This document shows positions 15,771 to 23,398 of a stretch of DNA of 64,000 nucleotides, piece by piece. The translations under genes and the position numbers were made by a program. The notes under the pieces are model-generated. The model saw only the letters and a list, made by a program, of their open reading frames with translations, had not been told where the DNA came from and made no database searches. This stretch comes from Solirubrum puertoriconensis (GTDB lineage: Bacteria; Bacteroidota; Bacteroidia; Cytophagales; Hymenobacteraceae). Every line of letters begins with the position of its first letter. The stretch's first letter is position 1. The stretch covers positions 124,001 through 188,000 of the forward strand of contig NZ_LNAL01000008.1 in NCBI RefSeq assembly GCF_001483135.1, given 5' to 3'.

Positions 15771-16685
15771 TCAACTCGAAGTTGGCGCCATTTCGGCCAG
15801 AAAACCATCCAGCACTTGGGTTAGCTCGGCCGGCTTTTCTTCGGGTAGAAAGTGCCCGCAGTTGAGCCGCACGGTGCGGGCTTGCGGTAGCAAGGCTTGC
15901 CAGCGGCCTAGGTGCTGTTCGTTGAAGAAGGGGTCGTGGGCAGCCCAAACGAGCAGCGTTGGCTTGCTGGCTAAGCGCGGTAGATCCTGCCGGCGGGCTT
16001 CGTACCAATCGGAGGCGCGCACGAGCCATTGCCCGAGGCGCCAGGGGCCGGTGCGCTGACTGCGGCGGGCAAATGGCTGCAAGTAGTGTCGATGAATAGC
16101 GGGGGTGAGTTGCCGCGCGTCGGCGAAGCCTTTTTTCAGCAGCACCCGCGGCGAGAAGTTTAACCCTAGGTACAGCCAGCGGCCCAGCCAACTGTGCAGC
16201 AGCCAATCGGCCTGTCGGGCCTGCGGTTCGGTACTGGTGTCCCACAACCAAGTATTCAGCACCACCAAGCGGCTGATGCGCTTGGGGTGTTGCGCGGCAA
16301 AGCCGAGGCCAATGGGGCCGCCGAAGTCGTGCACCACCAGCGTTACCTGGGTTAGCTGCAGGTAGTCGAGCAGGTAAGCTAGGTTGGCTGCGTGGCTGGC
16401 GGGGTGGTAATCCCAATCGGTGGGTTTGTCGGAAAGGCCAAAGCCTAGGTGGTCGGGCACGATGCAGCGGTAGTGCTGCCGCAATGCCTTAATCTGGTGC
16501 CGGAACAGCCACGACCACGTGGGCGTGCCGTGCACGAATACAATGGCTTCTCCCCGGCCCTCATCGAGGTAGTGCAGACGGCCGGCCGGGGTTTGCAGGT
16601 AATGCGCGGTAAAGGGGTACTCGGCGGTGTCGAGCCAGGCTGGCGTAGCTGCTTGTGTAACGGGGGTAGCGGTTGGGGTTTCCAT
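15771..16685 (-). CDS. Haloalkane dehalogenase-like alpha/beta hydrolase
   Basis: 304 residues from the ATG at 16685 (an in-frame TTG at 16739 is less likely). The oxyanion-hole motif is HGTPTWSWLFR. The nucleophile elbow is VVHDFGGPIG, with Asp where esterases have Ser, as in haloalkane dehalogenases and epoxide hydrolases. The acid is probably in WAAHDPFFNEQHLG, and the His lies in NCGHFLPEEKPAEL. In true dehalogenases the residue after the nucleophile is the halide-binding Trp; here it is Phe, so dehalogenation is doubtful. It lies downstream of a Crp/Fnr-type regulator on the same strand, 76 bp away, possibly under its control. Confidence 0.8.
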   Translation of the reverse strand: METPTATPVTQAATPAWLDTAEYPFTAHYLQTPAGRLHYLDEGRGEAIVFVHGTPTWSWLFRHQIKALRQHYRCIVPDHLGFGLSDKPTDWDYHPASHAANLAYLLDYLQLTQVTLVVHDFGGPIGLGFAAQHPKRISRLVVLNTWLWDTSTEPQARQADWLLHSWLGRWLYLGLNFSPRVLLKKGFADARQLTPAIHRHYLQPFARRSQRTGPWRLGQWLVRASDWYEARRQDLPRLASKPTLLVWAAHDPFFNEQHLGRWQALLPQARTVRLNCGHFLPEEKPAELTQVLDGFLAEMAPTSS

Positions 16686-16761
16686 GGTTCCGTGGACTGG
16701 AGAAGTTGACGGAACAAAGGAGCCCACGCGGCTCAGCAAAACTCTTGGTTTGCACCAAGAT

Positions 16762-17331
16762 TTAGACCGGCAGCTGGTTCAGCAGCTTGCTGAAGTTGGT
16801 AGCATCCATGCCTAGGTACGAGGCCAGGTGTTTGTGCGGTACCGCGTTGAGCAGGTGCGGGCTGCGCCGCAAAAACAGCTGAAACCGCTCGGCCATGGAG
16901 CAGGTAAGCAGCTCCGTTTGGCGGTGCAGCACGCCCACCAGTATCTGCTCGGTGAGCTTGCGCATCAGCCGCTCCGCCGCCGGCGACTCGAGCATGAGCT
17001 GCTCCATTTTGTCGTAGGGCAAGCGCAGCAAGCGGCTCGGCGTGATGCACTCCAGGAAGTGCGGCGAGGGCTGCCGCACCAGCACCGATTCCGGAATGCC
17101 CGTGAACGACGGCGGGTAGGTGAAAGCCAGGGTGTACTCCTTGCCGTCGCGCAGGTGGTAGCTGCGCTGTATGCCCTCGAGCACGAAGTACAAGTACCGC
17201 CCCACTTCGCCGGCCCGCGTGATGAACTCGCGCCGGCCGAAGTGCACCTCCTGCCACAGCGGTAATATGCGCCCTAGGTCGGCATCGGGCACGGGGTAGA
17301 TGCGGCGCAGGAAATCGGCAAATGGCTCCAT
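16762..17331 (-). CDS. Crp/Fnr-family transcriptional regulator
   Basis: 189 residues. The N-terminal cyclic-nucleotide-binding-like beta-roll is seen in FGRREFITRAGEVGRYLYFV, LEGIQRSYHLRDGKEYTLAF and ESVLVRQPSPHFLECI. A long dimer helix (residues about 115-145) follows, then a C-terminal helix-turn-helix KHLASYLGMDATNFSKLLNQ. This is the short Crp/Fnr form common in Bacteroidota, without the Fnr cysteines. The effector is unknown. It may act on the dehalogenase-like gene directly downstream. Confidence 0.87.
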   Translation of the reverse strand: MEPFADFLRRIYPVPDADLGRILPLWQEVHFGRREFITRAGEVGRYLYFVLEGIQRSYHLRDGKEYTLAFTYPPSFTGIPESVLVRQPSPHFLECITPSRLLRLPYDKMEQLMLESPAAERLMRKLTEQILVGVLHRQTELLTCSMAERFQLFLRRSPHLLNAVPHKHLASYLGMDATNFSKLLNQLPV

Positions 17332-17337
17332 AACAAA

Positions 17338-17364
17338 GCAGCTCCTGCATATGCTAGGAGCTGC
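17338..17364. terminator. Small hairpin between the helicase and Crp genes
   Basis: GCAGCTCCT / AGGAGCTGC, perfect 9-bp arms around GCATATGCT. It lies after the helicase stop and seven bases before the Crp start, so it may act as an attenuator, terminator or operator. No T run follows. Confidence 0.4.
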
Positions 17365-17394
17365 GCTAAAACTAGTCTACTGGCTAGGCACTTG

Positions 17395-20301
17395 CTACCC
17401 TAGTAGCTCCTCAATATCCTCCTTGGTGAGGCTCTTGATGATGGCCTCGTCGGTGGTTATCAGGTCCGACACCAGCTGAATCTTGCGGTTTTGCAGGGCC
17501 AGGATTTTCTCCTCCACCGTGCCCTTGGTGATGAACTTGTAGGTAAACACCGTGCGCTCCTGCCCAATGCGGTGGGCGCGGTCGACGGCCTGAGCTTCCA
17601 CGGCCGGGTTCCACCACGGGTCGAGAATGAACACGTAGTCGGCGGCGGTGAGGTTGAGGCCTACGCCCCCGGCTTTCAGGCTGATAAGGAACACGCGCAG
17701 ATCGTCGGTTTCCTGAAACCGGGCTACTTCCTTATGCCGGTCGCGGGTATTGCCGTCGAGGTAGGCGTACTCAATCTGCTTCTCATCAAGCACGTGGCGC
17801 ACCAGCTCCAGGTGCTTCACAAACTGGCTAAACACCAGCACTTTGTGCCCTTCCGATACCACGCCGCGAATCATGCGCACCACCTCGCGCAACTTGCCCG
17901 ATTCGGCCTCGTAGGTTTCGTCGGCCATGCGGGGGTGGTTGGCAATCTGGCGGAGCTTGGTAAGGCCCTGCAGCAGCATAAACTGGGTGCTGGCGGTGCC
18001 GTGCTCCTCAATGCTCTGCAGAATCTTGTTGCGGTAGTAGCTCTTGGTTTCCTCGTAGCACTGCTGCTGCTCTTCCGTCATGCGGCAGTAGCTTAGGTGC
18101 TCGATCTTTTCGGGCAGCTCGGTGGCCACCTGCGCCTTGTGCCGGCGCAGGATAAACGGCTTAATGAGCGTGTGCAGGCGCCGGGTTTTGAGCTCGTCTT
18201 TCTCCTTCTCAATCGGCTTCAGGAACTCCTTGCGGAAGAACGCCTGAGAACCTAGGAGGCCCGGGTTGATAAACGACATCTGTGACCACAAATCCATGGT
18301 GCTGTTCTCCACGGGCGTGCCCGTGAGGATCAGCCGGTGGCGCGAGTGCAGGTGCCGCACCGCCTGCGAGGTGGTGGAGCTGGGGTTCTTGATAGCCTGC
18401 GACTCGTCGAGGATGACGTAGTCGAACTTGTAGGTTTTGAGCAGTTCCGCATCGAGGCGCACGATGCCGTACGACGTCAGGATGAGGTCGTAGTCGGCAA
18501 ACTGCTCCACGTTTTTGTCGCGGTAGGTACCGGTGTAAGTCAGCACGCGCAGGCCCGGCGTAAACTTCTGGGCTTCGTTCAGCCAGTTGTACACCAGCGA
18601 GGTAGGCATTACCAGCAACGAGGCCGCGCCGCCGGCCGCACCGCTTTCCTTGCGCTGCAGCAGCATGGCCAAGGTTTGCACGGTTTTACCTAGGCCCATG
18701 TCGTCGGCCAGGCAGCCGCCGAAGTGGTAGTCCTGCACAAAGTGCAACCAGTTGTAGCCGGCTTGCTGATAAGGGCGTAGCATGCCGTTGAAGCCGGCGG
18801 GCAGCGGGCGGTCTTCCACAGCCTCAAAGCCACGCAGGCGCTCCAGCTTACGCGACATGGTTACGGTGGCGAGGTTGCCGTTCTCCAGGTCCGAAACCAG
18901 CGCTACGTGGTGCTTTTTGAGCGTGAGCGAGTGGTGGTGCTCCTCGGAGAAGGCAAACAGCTCGAGGTACTGCGTAAACCACTCCTCCGGAATGATGGCA
19001 ATTTGGCCGTTGGGCAGCTTAAACTCGTGGCGCTTCTGCAGAATGTAGGGCCGCAGCTTCACGAAGGGTATTTCGAACTCGCCGAAACGCACCGTGCCGT
19101 GAATATCGAACCAGTCGTTGGTCTCGGTGATGCCTACGTTCACCGTTACCGTGCCGATGAAGTAATCCTTGCCCGAGGTGCTGCCCTGCTGCACCGTGAA
19201 ACCTAGGCGCGCCAACTCCTCGGCGTGCGAGTGCAGCCACTTAAAGGCGGTGGCTTTTTCGAGCACGGCGCGGCCGTTGCGCACCTCCAAGGCACGGTCT
19301 TGCAGCTCCCGGATGAAATTCTGCTCGTTTTCCAGGTCGCGAATAAGGCGGTGGAACACGTACGAGTCGGAGGTCTTCTCCAGCTTCACGCTCACACGCT
19401 TATCGTGGTTGCGCACGATATGGTCGCCGTACTGGAAGGCAATGTCGAAATGAATCTGCTCGGCGTTGGGGTCCGTGTCGTACATCGTAGCGCCATGCCC
19501 CGGTACATCCGAAAAGATGAGGTGCGGCTTGGCCTGGTAGCGCTCCGAGCGAATATCGAACCCGCGGGCATGCACATCAAAGGACTCTACCAAGGGCGCT
19601 ACAAAGCGCTGGTAGTAGCTGTCTTCTACTTGCCTAGGTATGACGATGAACTTCTTATTCAGGAAAGGCTGCAGCTTCTTGCCGTCAACCTCGTTGCGGA
19701 AGTTGTGCAGCACACCGTCGAGCAGCATCCAAGCGGGTTGGCAGCACACCATCACGGCATCGCGCTGCTGAAAGTCGAGCTTCTGGCCGCGGTACTGAAT
19801 GGTGGGGAAGTAATGCGTGTTTTCGGGGTTGCGGCGGAAGTGAAACAGCACCGAAGCCGGCTCGGGCGCTACCGAGATTTCCTTCCAGGTAGGCTCGCCG
19901 TCTTTGCCCATGATGAACACCTGCTTGCCGTGCAGGCCATCGAGCAACTGCCCCATGCGCTGCTGAATGTAGTTGCAGATGCGCTCCTGCAGGGCCTTGT
20001 CGCCTTTTTCGGGGTCGTAGATCTTCAGGAAGAAGTCGGCCGGGGTGGTTTTCTTTGGCCAAAACTCTTTGATGACGGCGTCTTGCTGAATTTGGTCAGT
20101 CAGGGCTATCAGCTCGAAGTCGATAGCGTCGAGGCCATCGGCAAATTCGGCCGCGTTCATGGCCGAAATGTTCTGGTGCTGCAGGGTTAATTGCCCCTTG
20201 GCATTACGCTGAACCACGTAGGATTCAAACAGATATCCCAAGTACTCGTGCTCAAAGAGCGAGTACACTATCTGGAAAGGCTGTAAAGTAGAAACCTTCA
20301 T
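17395..20301 (-). CDS. SNF2/SWI2-family DEAD/DEAH-box helicase
   Basis: 968 residues. The first ~500 are a family-specific region, probably substrate or nucleic-acid binding. The ATPase core follows: RPYQQAGYNWLHF (motif Q), LADDMGLGKTVQTLAML (Walker A, about residue 545), VMPTSLVYNW (Ia), LDESQAIKN (Walker B, DESQ form) and LTGTPVEN (III). Then come the second RecA lobe with VFSQFVKHLELVRHVL, LKAGGVGLNLTAADYV and AHRIGQERTVFTYKFI (VI). Such bacterial Snf2 enzymes translocate on DNA and displace proteins such as stalled polymerase. It is probably monocistronic, with an AT-rich palindromic region at its promoter. Confidence 0.92.
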   Translation of the reverse strand: MKVSTLQPFQIVYSLFEHEYLGYLFESYVVQRNAKGQLTLQHQNISAMNAAEFADGLDAIDFELIALTDQIQQDAVIKEFWPKKTTPADFFLKIYDPEKGDKALQERICNYIQQRMGQLLDGLHGKQVFIMGKDGEPTWKEISVAPEPASVLFHFRRNPENTHYFPTIQYRGQKLDFQQRDAVMVCCQPAWMLLDGVLHNFRNEVDGKKLQPFLNKKFIVIPRQVEDSYYQRFVAPLVESFDVHARGFDIRSERYQAKPHLIFSDVPGHGATMYDTDPNAEQIHFDIAFQYGDHIVRNHDKRVSVKLEKTSDSYVFHRLIRDLENEQNFIRELQDRALEVRNGRAVLEKATAFKWLHSHAEELARLGFTVQQGSTSGKDYFIGTVTVNVGITETNDWFDIHGTVRFGEFEIPFVKLRPYILQKRHEFKLPNGQIAIIPEEWFTQYLELFAFSEEHHHSLTLKKHHVALVSDLENGNLATVTMSRKLERLRGFEAVEDRPLPAGFNGMLRPYQQAGYNWLHFVQDYHFGGCLADDMGLGKTVQTLAMLLQRKESGAAGGAASLLVMPTSLVYNWLNEAQKFTPGLRVLTYTGTYRDKNVEQFADYDLILTSYGIVRLDAELLKTYKFDYVILDESQAIKNPSSTTSQAVRHLHSRHRLILTGTPVENSTMDLWSQMSFINPGLLGSQAFFRKEFLKPIEKEKDELKTRRLHTLIKPFILRRHKAQVATELPEKIEHLSYCRMTEEQQQCYEETKSYYRNKILQSIEEHGTASTQFMLLQGLTKLRQIANHPRMADETYEAESGKLREVVRMIRGVVSEGHKVLVFSQFVKHLELVRHVLDEKQIEYAYLDGNTRDRHKEVARFQETDDLRVFLISLKAGGVGLNLTAADYVFILDPWWNPAVEAQAVDRAHRIGQERTVFTYKFITKGTVEEKILALQNRKIQLVSDLITTDEAIIKSLTKEDIEELLG

Positions 20302-20345
20302 GGCGACAACGAAAGCAGCGTTGAAAGTAGGAACAAATGCTAAAT

Positions 20346-20397
20346 AGCATATAATTTCAATAATATTGAAATTAATTCTATAAATAGTTATACGCTA
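20346..20397. repeat. Nested AT-rich inverted repeats upstream of the helicase gene
   Basis: Inner palindrome TAATTTCAAT-AAT-ATTGAAATTA (20352-20374, perfect 10-bp arms) lies inside an outer pair TAGCATATAA (20346-20355) / TTATACGCTA (20388-20397, 9 of 10). It sits 45-96 bp upstream of the helicase ATG, where a regulator would bind. The rest of the 20302-20504 spacer shows nothing else clear. Confidence 0.45.
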
Positions 20398-20504
20398 TAG
20401 ACCAACAATACTAGTCCAGTAGGCGAACTACCGGCATAGCTCTATTAACAACCCAGAGGTGGGGCCAAAAGTTGGTTTGCCGCGGCCGAAAACGGTCGAG
20501 CTGG

Positions 20505-21734
20505 CTAGAGGTTCTCGCGCAAGTCTATCTGCGGGGCGTTGAGCGCCGGCCTGATCGACACCGTGATGGTGATGAGCACAATGGCCACGCCAACCCACAC
20601 CACATCGGAGAGCTGCATTTTTACGGGGTAAGCATTTACCACGCTGGTGGCCATGCCCATCGAAACCAACTCGAAGCGCTGTTGCAGCCAGCAAATTGTT
20701 ACCCCCGTGATTAGGCCGGTAACTGCCCCCACTTGGGCCACAATGGCGCCTTCCATCAGGAAAATGCGCCGAATGGTGTTGGGTGTAGCACCCATGGCCA
20801 TCAGGATAGCCACGTCCTTCTTCTTGTCGATAACCAGCATCGAGAGCGAGAAGAAGATGTTGAGCGAGGCAATGAGCAGGATAAAGGCGAAGGTGATGAA
20901 CACGAACATCTTCTCCACCTTAATGGCCTTGAGCAGCGACACGTGCTGCTCGTCGGAGTTGAGTACCTGAAACTGCTCGCCCAGGAGCTGCTTCAGTTCC
21001 GTCTGCACCTCATCAATGGAACGGCCGGTTACGTTCACCTCCAAGGAGGTGCGGCGGTTGCCGTACTTGAGCAGGCGCTGGGCAAACTCCAGCGGCACGA
21101 AGATGTAACTGTCGTCGACGTGTTGCTCGATGGCAAATACGCCGCCGGCCAATATGGGCTCTTGGTTGAACGCGTTTTCGGGGTTGATGCTGAGCGTGCG
21201 CTTGCCCGGCGTGTTGCGCGGGTACAACAGCTGCAAGGGCGAAAAGCGGTTCTCGAGCGCGATGCTGAGCTCGTGCTGCACACCGGCGCCAATTAGGGCG
21301 AAGTCTTCGCCGTTGCGGCGCAGGCGGTGGTCGCCGTCAACAATGGCCGAATCGATGTCGCTCTGCCCGTAGTAATTCTCCGACACGCCCTTCATCTTCA
21401 CCACCATTTGCCGCTCGTGGTAGCGCAGCAGGGCGTTGTCTTCGATAACCTCGGTTACCAACCCCACGCCCGGCACCGTACCTAGGCGCTGCAGCAAAAA
21501 GCTATCGACGGCAAAGCTCTTGCCCTGCAAGGCGGTAATCTTCAGGTCGGGGTCGGATTTGCCGTAGAGCGAGCGTACTAGGTCTTCGAGGCCGTTGAAT
21601 ACCGATAGCACAATGATCAGCGCCATCGTTCCCACGGCCACCCCAATCATGGAGATGTTGGAAATGATGCTGATGATGTTGCGCTTTTTCTTCGAGCGGA
21701 AGTAGCGCCAGGCTATCAGAAAAGGTACGTTCAT
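20505..21734 (-). CDS. LolC/LolE-like ABC transporter permease (FtsX domain)
   Basis: 409 residues from the ATG at 21734 (TTG at 21752 would add six). The start MNVPFLIAWRYFRSKKKRN and the first membrane helix ISNISMIGVAVGTMALIIVL are typical of LolC/E. A periplasmic domain of about 220 residues follows, then an FtsX domain with three helices (FVFITFAFILLIASLNIFF, about residue 340 onward, and a C-terminal pair). MGATPNTIRRIFLMEGAIV is the conserved coupling loop. With an ATPase (LolD-like, not in this window) it would extract lipoproteins from the inner membrane. It lies downstream of rbfA, with a methyltransferase gene and a hairpin in between. Confidence 0.85.
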   Translation of the reverse strand: MNVPFLIAWRYFRSKKKRNIISIISNISMIGVAVGTMALIIVLSVFNGLEDLVRSLYGKSDPDLKITALQGKSFAVDSFLLQRLGTVPGVGLVTEVIEDNALLRYHERQMVVKMKGVSENYYGQSDIDSAIVDGDHRLRRNGEDFALIGAGVQHELSIALENRFSPLQLLYPRNTPGKRTLSINPENAFNQEPILAGGVFAIEQHVDDSYIFVPLEFAQRLLKYGNRRTSLEVNVTGRSIDEVQTELKQLLGEQFQVLNSDEQHVSLLKAIKVEKMFVFITFAFILLIASLNIFFSLSMLVIDKKKDVAILMAMGATPNTIRRIFLMEGAIVAQVGAVTGLITGVTICWLQQRFELVSMGMATSVVNAYPVKMQLSDVVWVGVAIVLITITVSIRPALNAPQIDLRENL

Positions 21735-21779
21735 GCGGCGGAGCAGGCCCAAACGCGGGCTGTCGGGCTAGTAAAGTAG

Positions 21780-21810
21780 CCGGCCGGTAGTACGATGAAC
21801 TACCGGCCGG
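21780..21810 (-). terminator. GC-rich hairpin after the methyltransferase gene
   Basis: CCGGCCGGTAGT / ACTACCGGCCGG, perfect 12-bp arms and a 7-nt loop, five bases after the methyltransferase stop. On the leftward strand a weak T-containing tract follows. Confidence 0.6.
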
Positions 21811-21814
21811 GTTC

Positions 21815-22624
21815 TTATTTCCAAGCTTTCACGATCAAACCCGTGCCCGAATCGTGGCGGGAGGTGGTATCCAGCCAGTTCAGCAGCAAGCAGAGCGGGA
21901 AGGTAACGAGATAGTAGAAAGGCAGCACTAGGAAGAACAGCTTTGAGGCGCCAAGCAGCAAAATGGGGTACTTCATCGACAAGCGCCACGAAATCTGGCC
22001 CGGAATGCCGTAGCTGTACTTGGCCTCGATGCGGTCGAAACCGGCTTTGCGCAGCTTCTGCTGAATCTCGTCGATGTTATACCCGTCGCGCACGTGCTCC
22101 TCGATAAAGCTGGCGTCGTCGGCACCGTGCACATCGGAGCCGCCTTGGTCGGAAGGCGTGCTGATGATGAGCATGCCGCCGTCCTTTAGCGAAGTGTGCA
22201 GGTTGGTCATTACCTCCACATCTTCCAGAATATGCTCCATCACGTCGATGGCCAGGGCCAGATCGAAGGAATTGGGTTGCTGGTACAGCACGAGGTCTTG
22301 CATGGCAAACTGCACGTTGGGCCGCCCAATCTGCCGGAAGAAGTTGTTGGAGTCGTTTACCTGCTCATCCTTTACATCCACAGCCAGAATCTGCCACTTC
22401 GGGCTCATGCCCGACAGCCAGTAGGTGTACTGCCCGTAGCCTGCCCCCGCATCGATGATGTTGATGGCCTGGTCGCGGCGGTTCTGGGCCCACTGGCGTA
22501 GCTCGCGGTGCACGTGCCAGGTACGGAGCAGCAGCAGGTCGAGCAGGTTGTAAAACAGCCGGCGGAGCCAAGGCGTGCGGTTGAACACGTTGCCAAGCGT
22601 CCGCTTAATCGGGTCGTAATGCAA
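21815..22624 (-). CDS. Class I SAM-dependent methyltransferase
   Basis: 269 residues if translation starts at the TTG at 22622-22624 (giving MHYDPIKRTLGNVFNRTPWL, the start I expect for the family). The open frame extends to 22708 but that part lies in repetitive spacer. The SAM-binding motif I is INIIDAGAGYGQYTYWLSG, followed by acidic ILAVDVKD, and the motif with DLALAIDVMEHILED is typical of Methyltransf_11/25. The C-terminal ~50 residues contain a hydrophobic helix (LFFLVLPFYYLVTFPLCLLL), so the enzyme is probably membrane-associated. The substrate is unknown. It sits between rbfA and a LolE-like gene. Confidence 0.8.
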   Translation of the reverse strand: MHYDPIKRTLGNVFNRTPWLRRLFYNLLDLLLLRTWHVHRELRQWAQNRRDQAINIIDAGAGYGQYTYWLSGMSPKWQILAVDVKDEQVNDSNNFFRQIGRPNVQFAMQDLVLYQQPNSFDLALAIDVMEHILEDVEVMTNLHTSLKDGGMLIISTPSDQGGSDVHGADDASFIEEHVRDGYNIDEIQQKLRKAGFDRIEAKYSYGIPGQISWRLSMKYPILLLGASKLFFLVLPFYYLVTFPLCLLLNWLDTTSRHDSGTGLIVKAWK

Positions 22625-22633
22625 GGGGAGGAA

Positions 22634-22728
22634 GTATTGGGTACTAAGTACTGGGGTTGCGCAGTGAGAGCAGTTTTGGCGGCAGAATACTGAGTACGCA
22701 CTACTCAATACCCGTTGCTCACTACTAG
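22634..22728. repeat. Spacer built of inverted AGTA/GAGTA-type short repeats
   Basis: The left part reads GTATTGGGTACTAAGTACT and the right part AGTACGCACTACTCAATAC; the second is the inverted complement of the first at 15 of 19 positions. The spacer runs into the rbfA stop region. It resembles the GAGTT-unit spacers at 23161-23398 and 26311-26448. Confidence 0.5.
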
Positions 22729-23141
22729 TCCTCGTCGGCGAAGAGGCGCGGGCGTTGCGGCTTGTCGTCTTCGTCTTCGGGCGGCGCCGGCGGAATGTTC
22801 AGGTCGGACAGGACCTTGTCCATATGCGTGGCATAAGCGGCCGAGTCGTCGAGGAAAAACTGCAGATCGGGGATGACGCGCAATTGGTTGCGCACGCGCT
22901 TGGCCAACGCAAGGCGCACCTCCTTGGTGTGCTCCTGAACCGCCGCTACCTGGCTTTTCGGATCGGAGGCCAGCAGCACGCTGAGGTAAATGCGCGCCAC
23001 GCCTAGGTCGGGGCTTACGCGCACAGCCGTGATGCTGGGCGGCAGGGTGCCGGCGAACAAGTGCGGCAAATCGCGCCGGAACACTTCGGCCAGCTCTTTA
23101 GTAAGCAGGCTGGCGAATTTCTGCTGTCGTTTGCTTTCCAT
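22725..23141 (-). CDS. rbfA: Ribosome-binding factor A
   Basis: 138 residues. The KH-like domain begins ESKRQQKFASLLTKELAEVF and contains ITAVRVSPDLGVARIYLSVL, LRLAL-like helices and LRVIPDLQFFLDDSAAYATH, all characteristic of RbfA. The C-terminal ~25 residues are acidic and disordered (EDEDDKPQRPR), common in this lineage. RbfA binds the 30S subunit during late 16S rRNA maturation and helps cold adaptation. The promoter -7 box is eight bases from the start codon. Genes downstream on the same strand are a methyltransferase and a LolE-like permease. Confidence 0.93.
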   Translation of the reverse strand: MESKRQQKFASLLTKELAEVFRRDLPHLFAGTLPPSITAVRVSPDLGVARIYLSVLLASDPKSQVAAVQEHTKEVRLALAKRVRNQLRVIPDLQFFLDDSAAYATHMDKVLSDLNIPPAPPEDEDDKPQRPRLFADED

Positions 23142-23149
23142 AGAATGTG

Positions 23150-23157
23150 CAAAGGTA
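23150..23157 (-). promoter_or_regulatory. -7 promoter element of rbfA, eight bases before the start codon
   Basis: TACCTTTG read leftward, an exact TAnnTTTG. The expected transcription start is near 23145, giving a leader of only about four bases. No -33 TTG is evident. Confidence 0.5.
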
Positions 23158-23160
23158 AAA

Positions 23161-23398
23161 GGAGTTTAAGAGTTGGGCAGGTTAGGCGTTTAAGAGTTAG
23201 CGAGTTTTTGGGTTACCAAGGTGTGAGGCGGCAGGCACAGGCAAAGCAAAAGCGCATCACCACGAGCCAATACAGAGGCAACGGCGCGGCGCTACCTTTG
23301 GGTACGAATTGCGGAGTAGCGTTGATCAGCAGGCCGACGAACTGCCGCCTGCGCACCTAAACTCGTTAACTCCTACCCTCACAAACTCCTGAACTCCC
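23161..23398. repeat. Inverted arrays of GAGTT units in the rbfA / membrane-protein spacer
   Basis: Rightward GAGTT-type units fill 23161-23214 (for example GAGTTAGCGAGTTT at 23194-23207). The complementary AACTC-type units fill 23359-23398 (AAACTCGTTAACTC at 23359-23372, 13 of 14 complementary to the former). Between them lie about 140 bp holding a rightward -7 element at 23293. The arrays could fold into one large stem in RNA or single-stranded DNA. Confidence 0.55.
23293..23300 (+). promoter_or_regulatory. -7 promoter element for the polytopic membrane protein gene
   Basis: TACCTTTG, an exact TAnnTTTG, about 98 nt upstream of the probable TTG start at 23399. No good -33 element is seen. 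Confidence 0.4.

Noticed and set aside
19225-20190. 321-codon rightward frame opposite the SNF2 helicase
   Set aside because: Shadow frame without recognisable domain or promoter.
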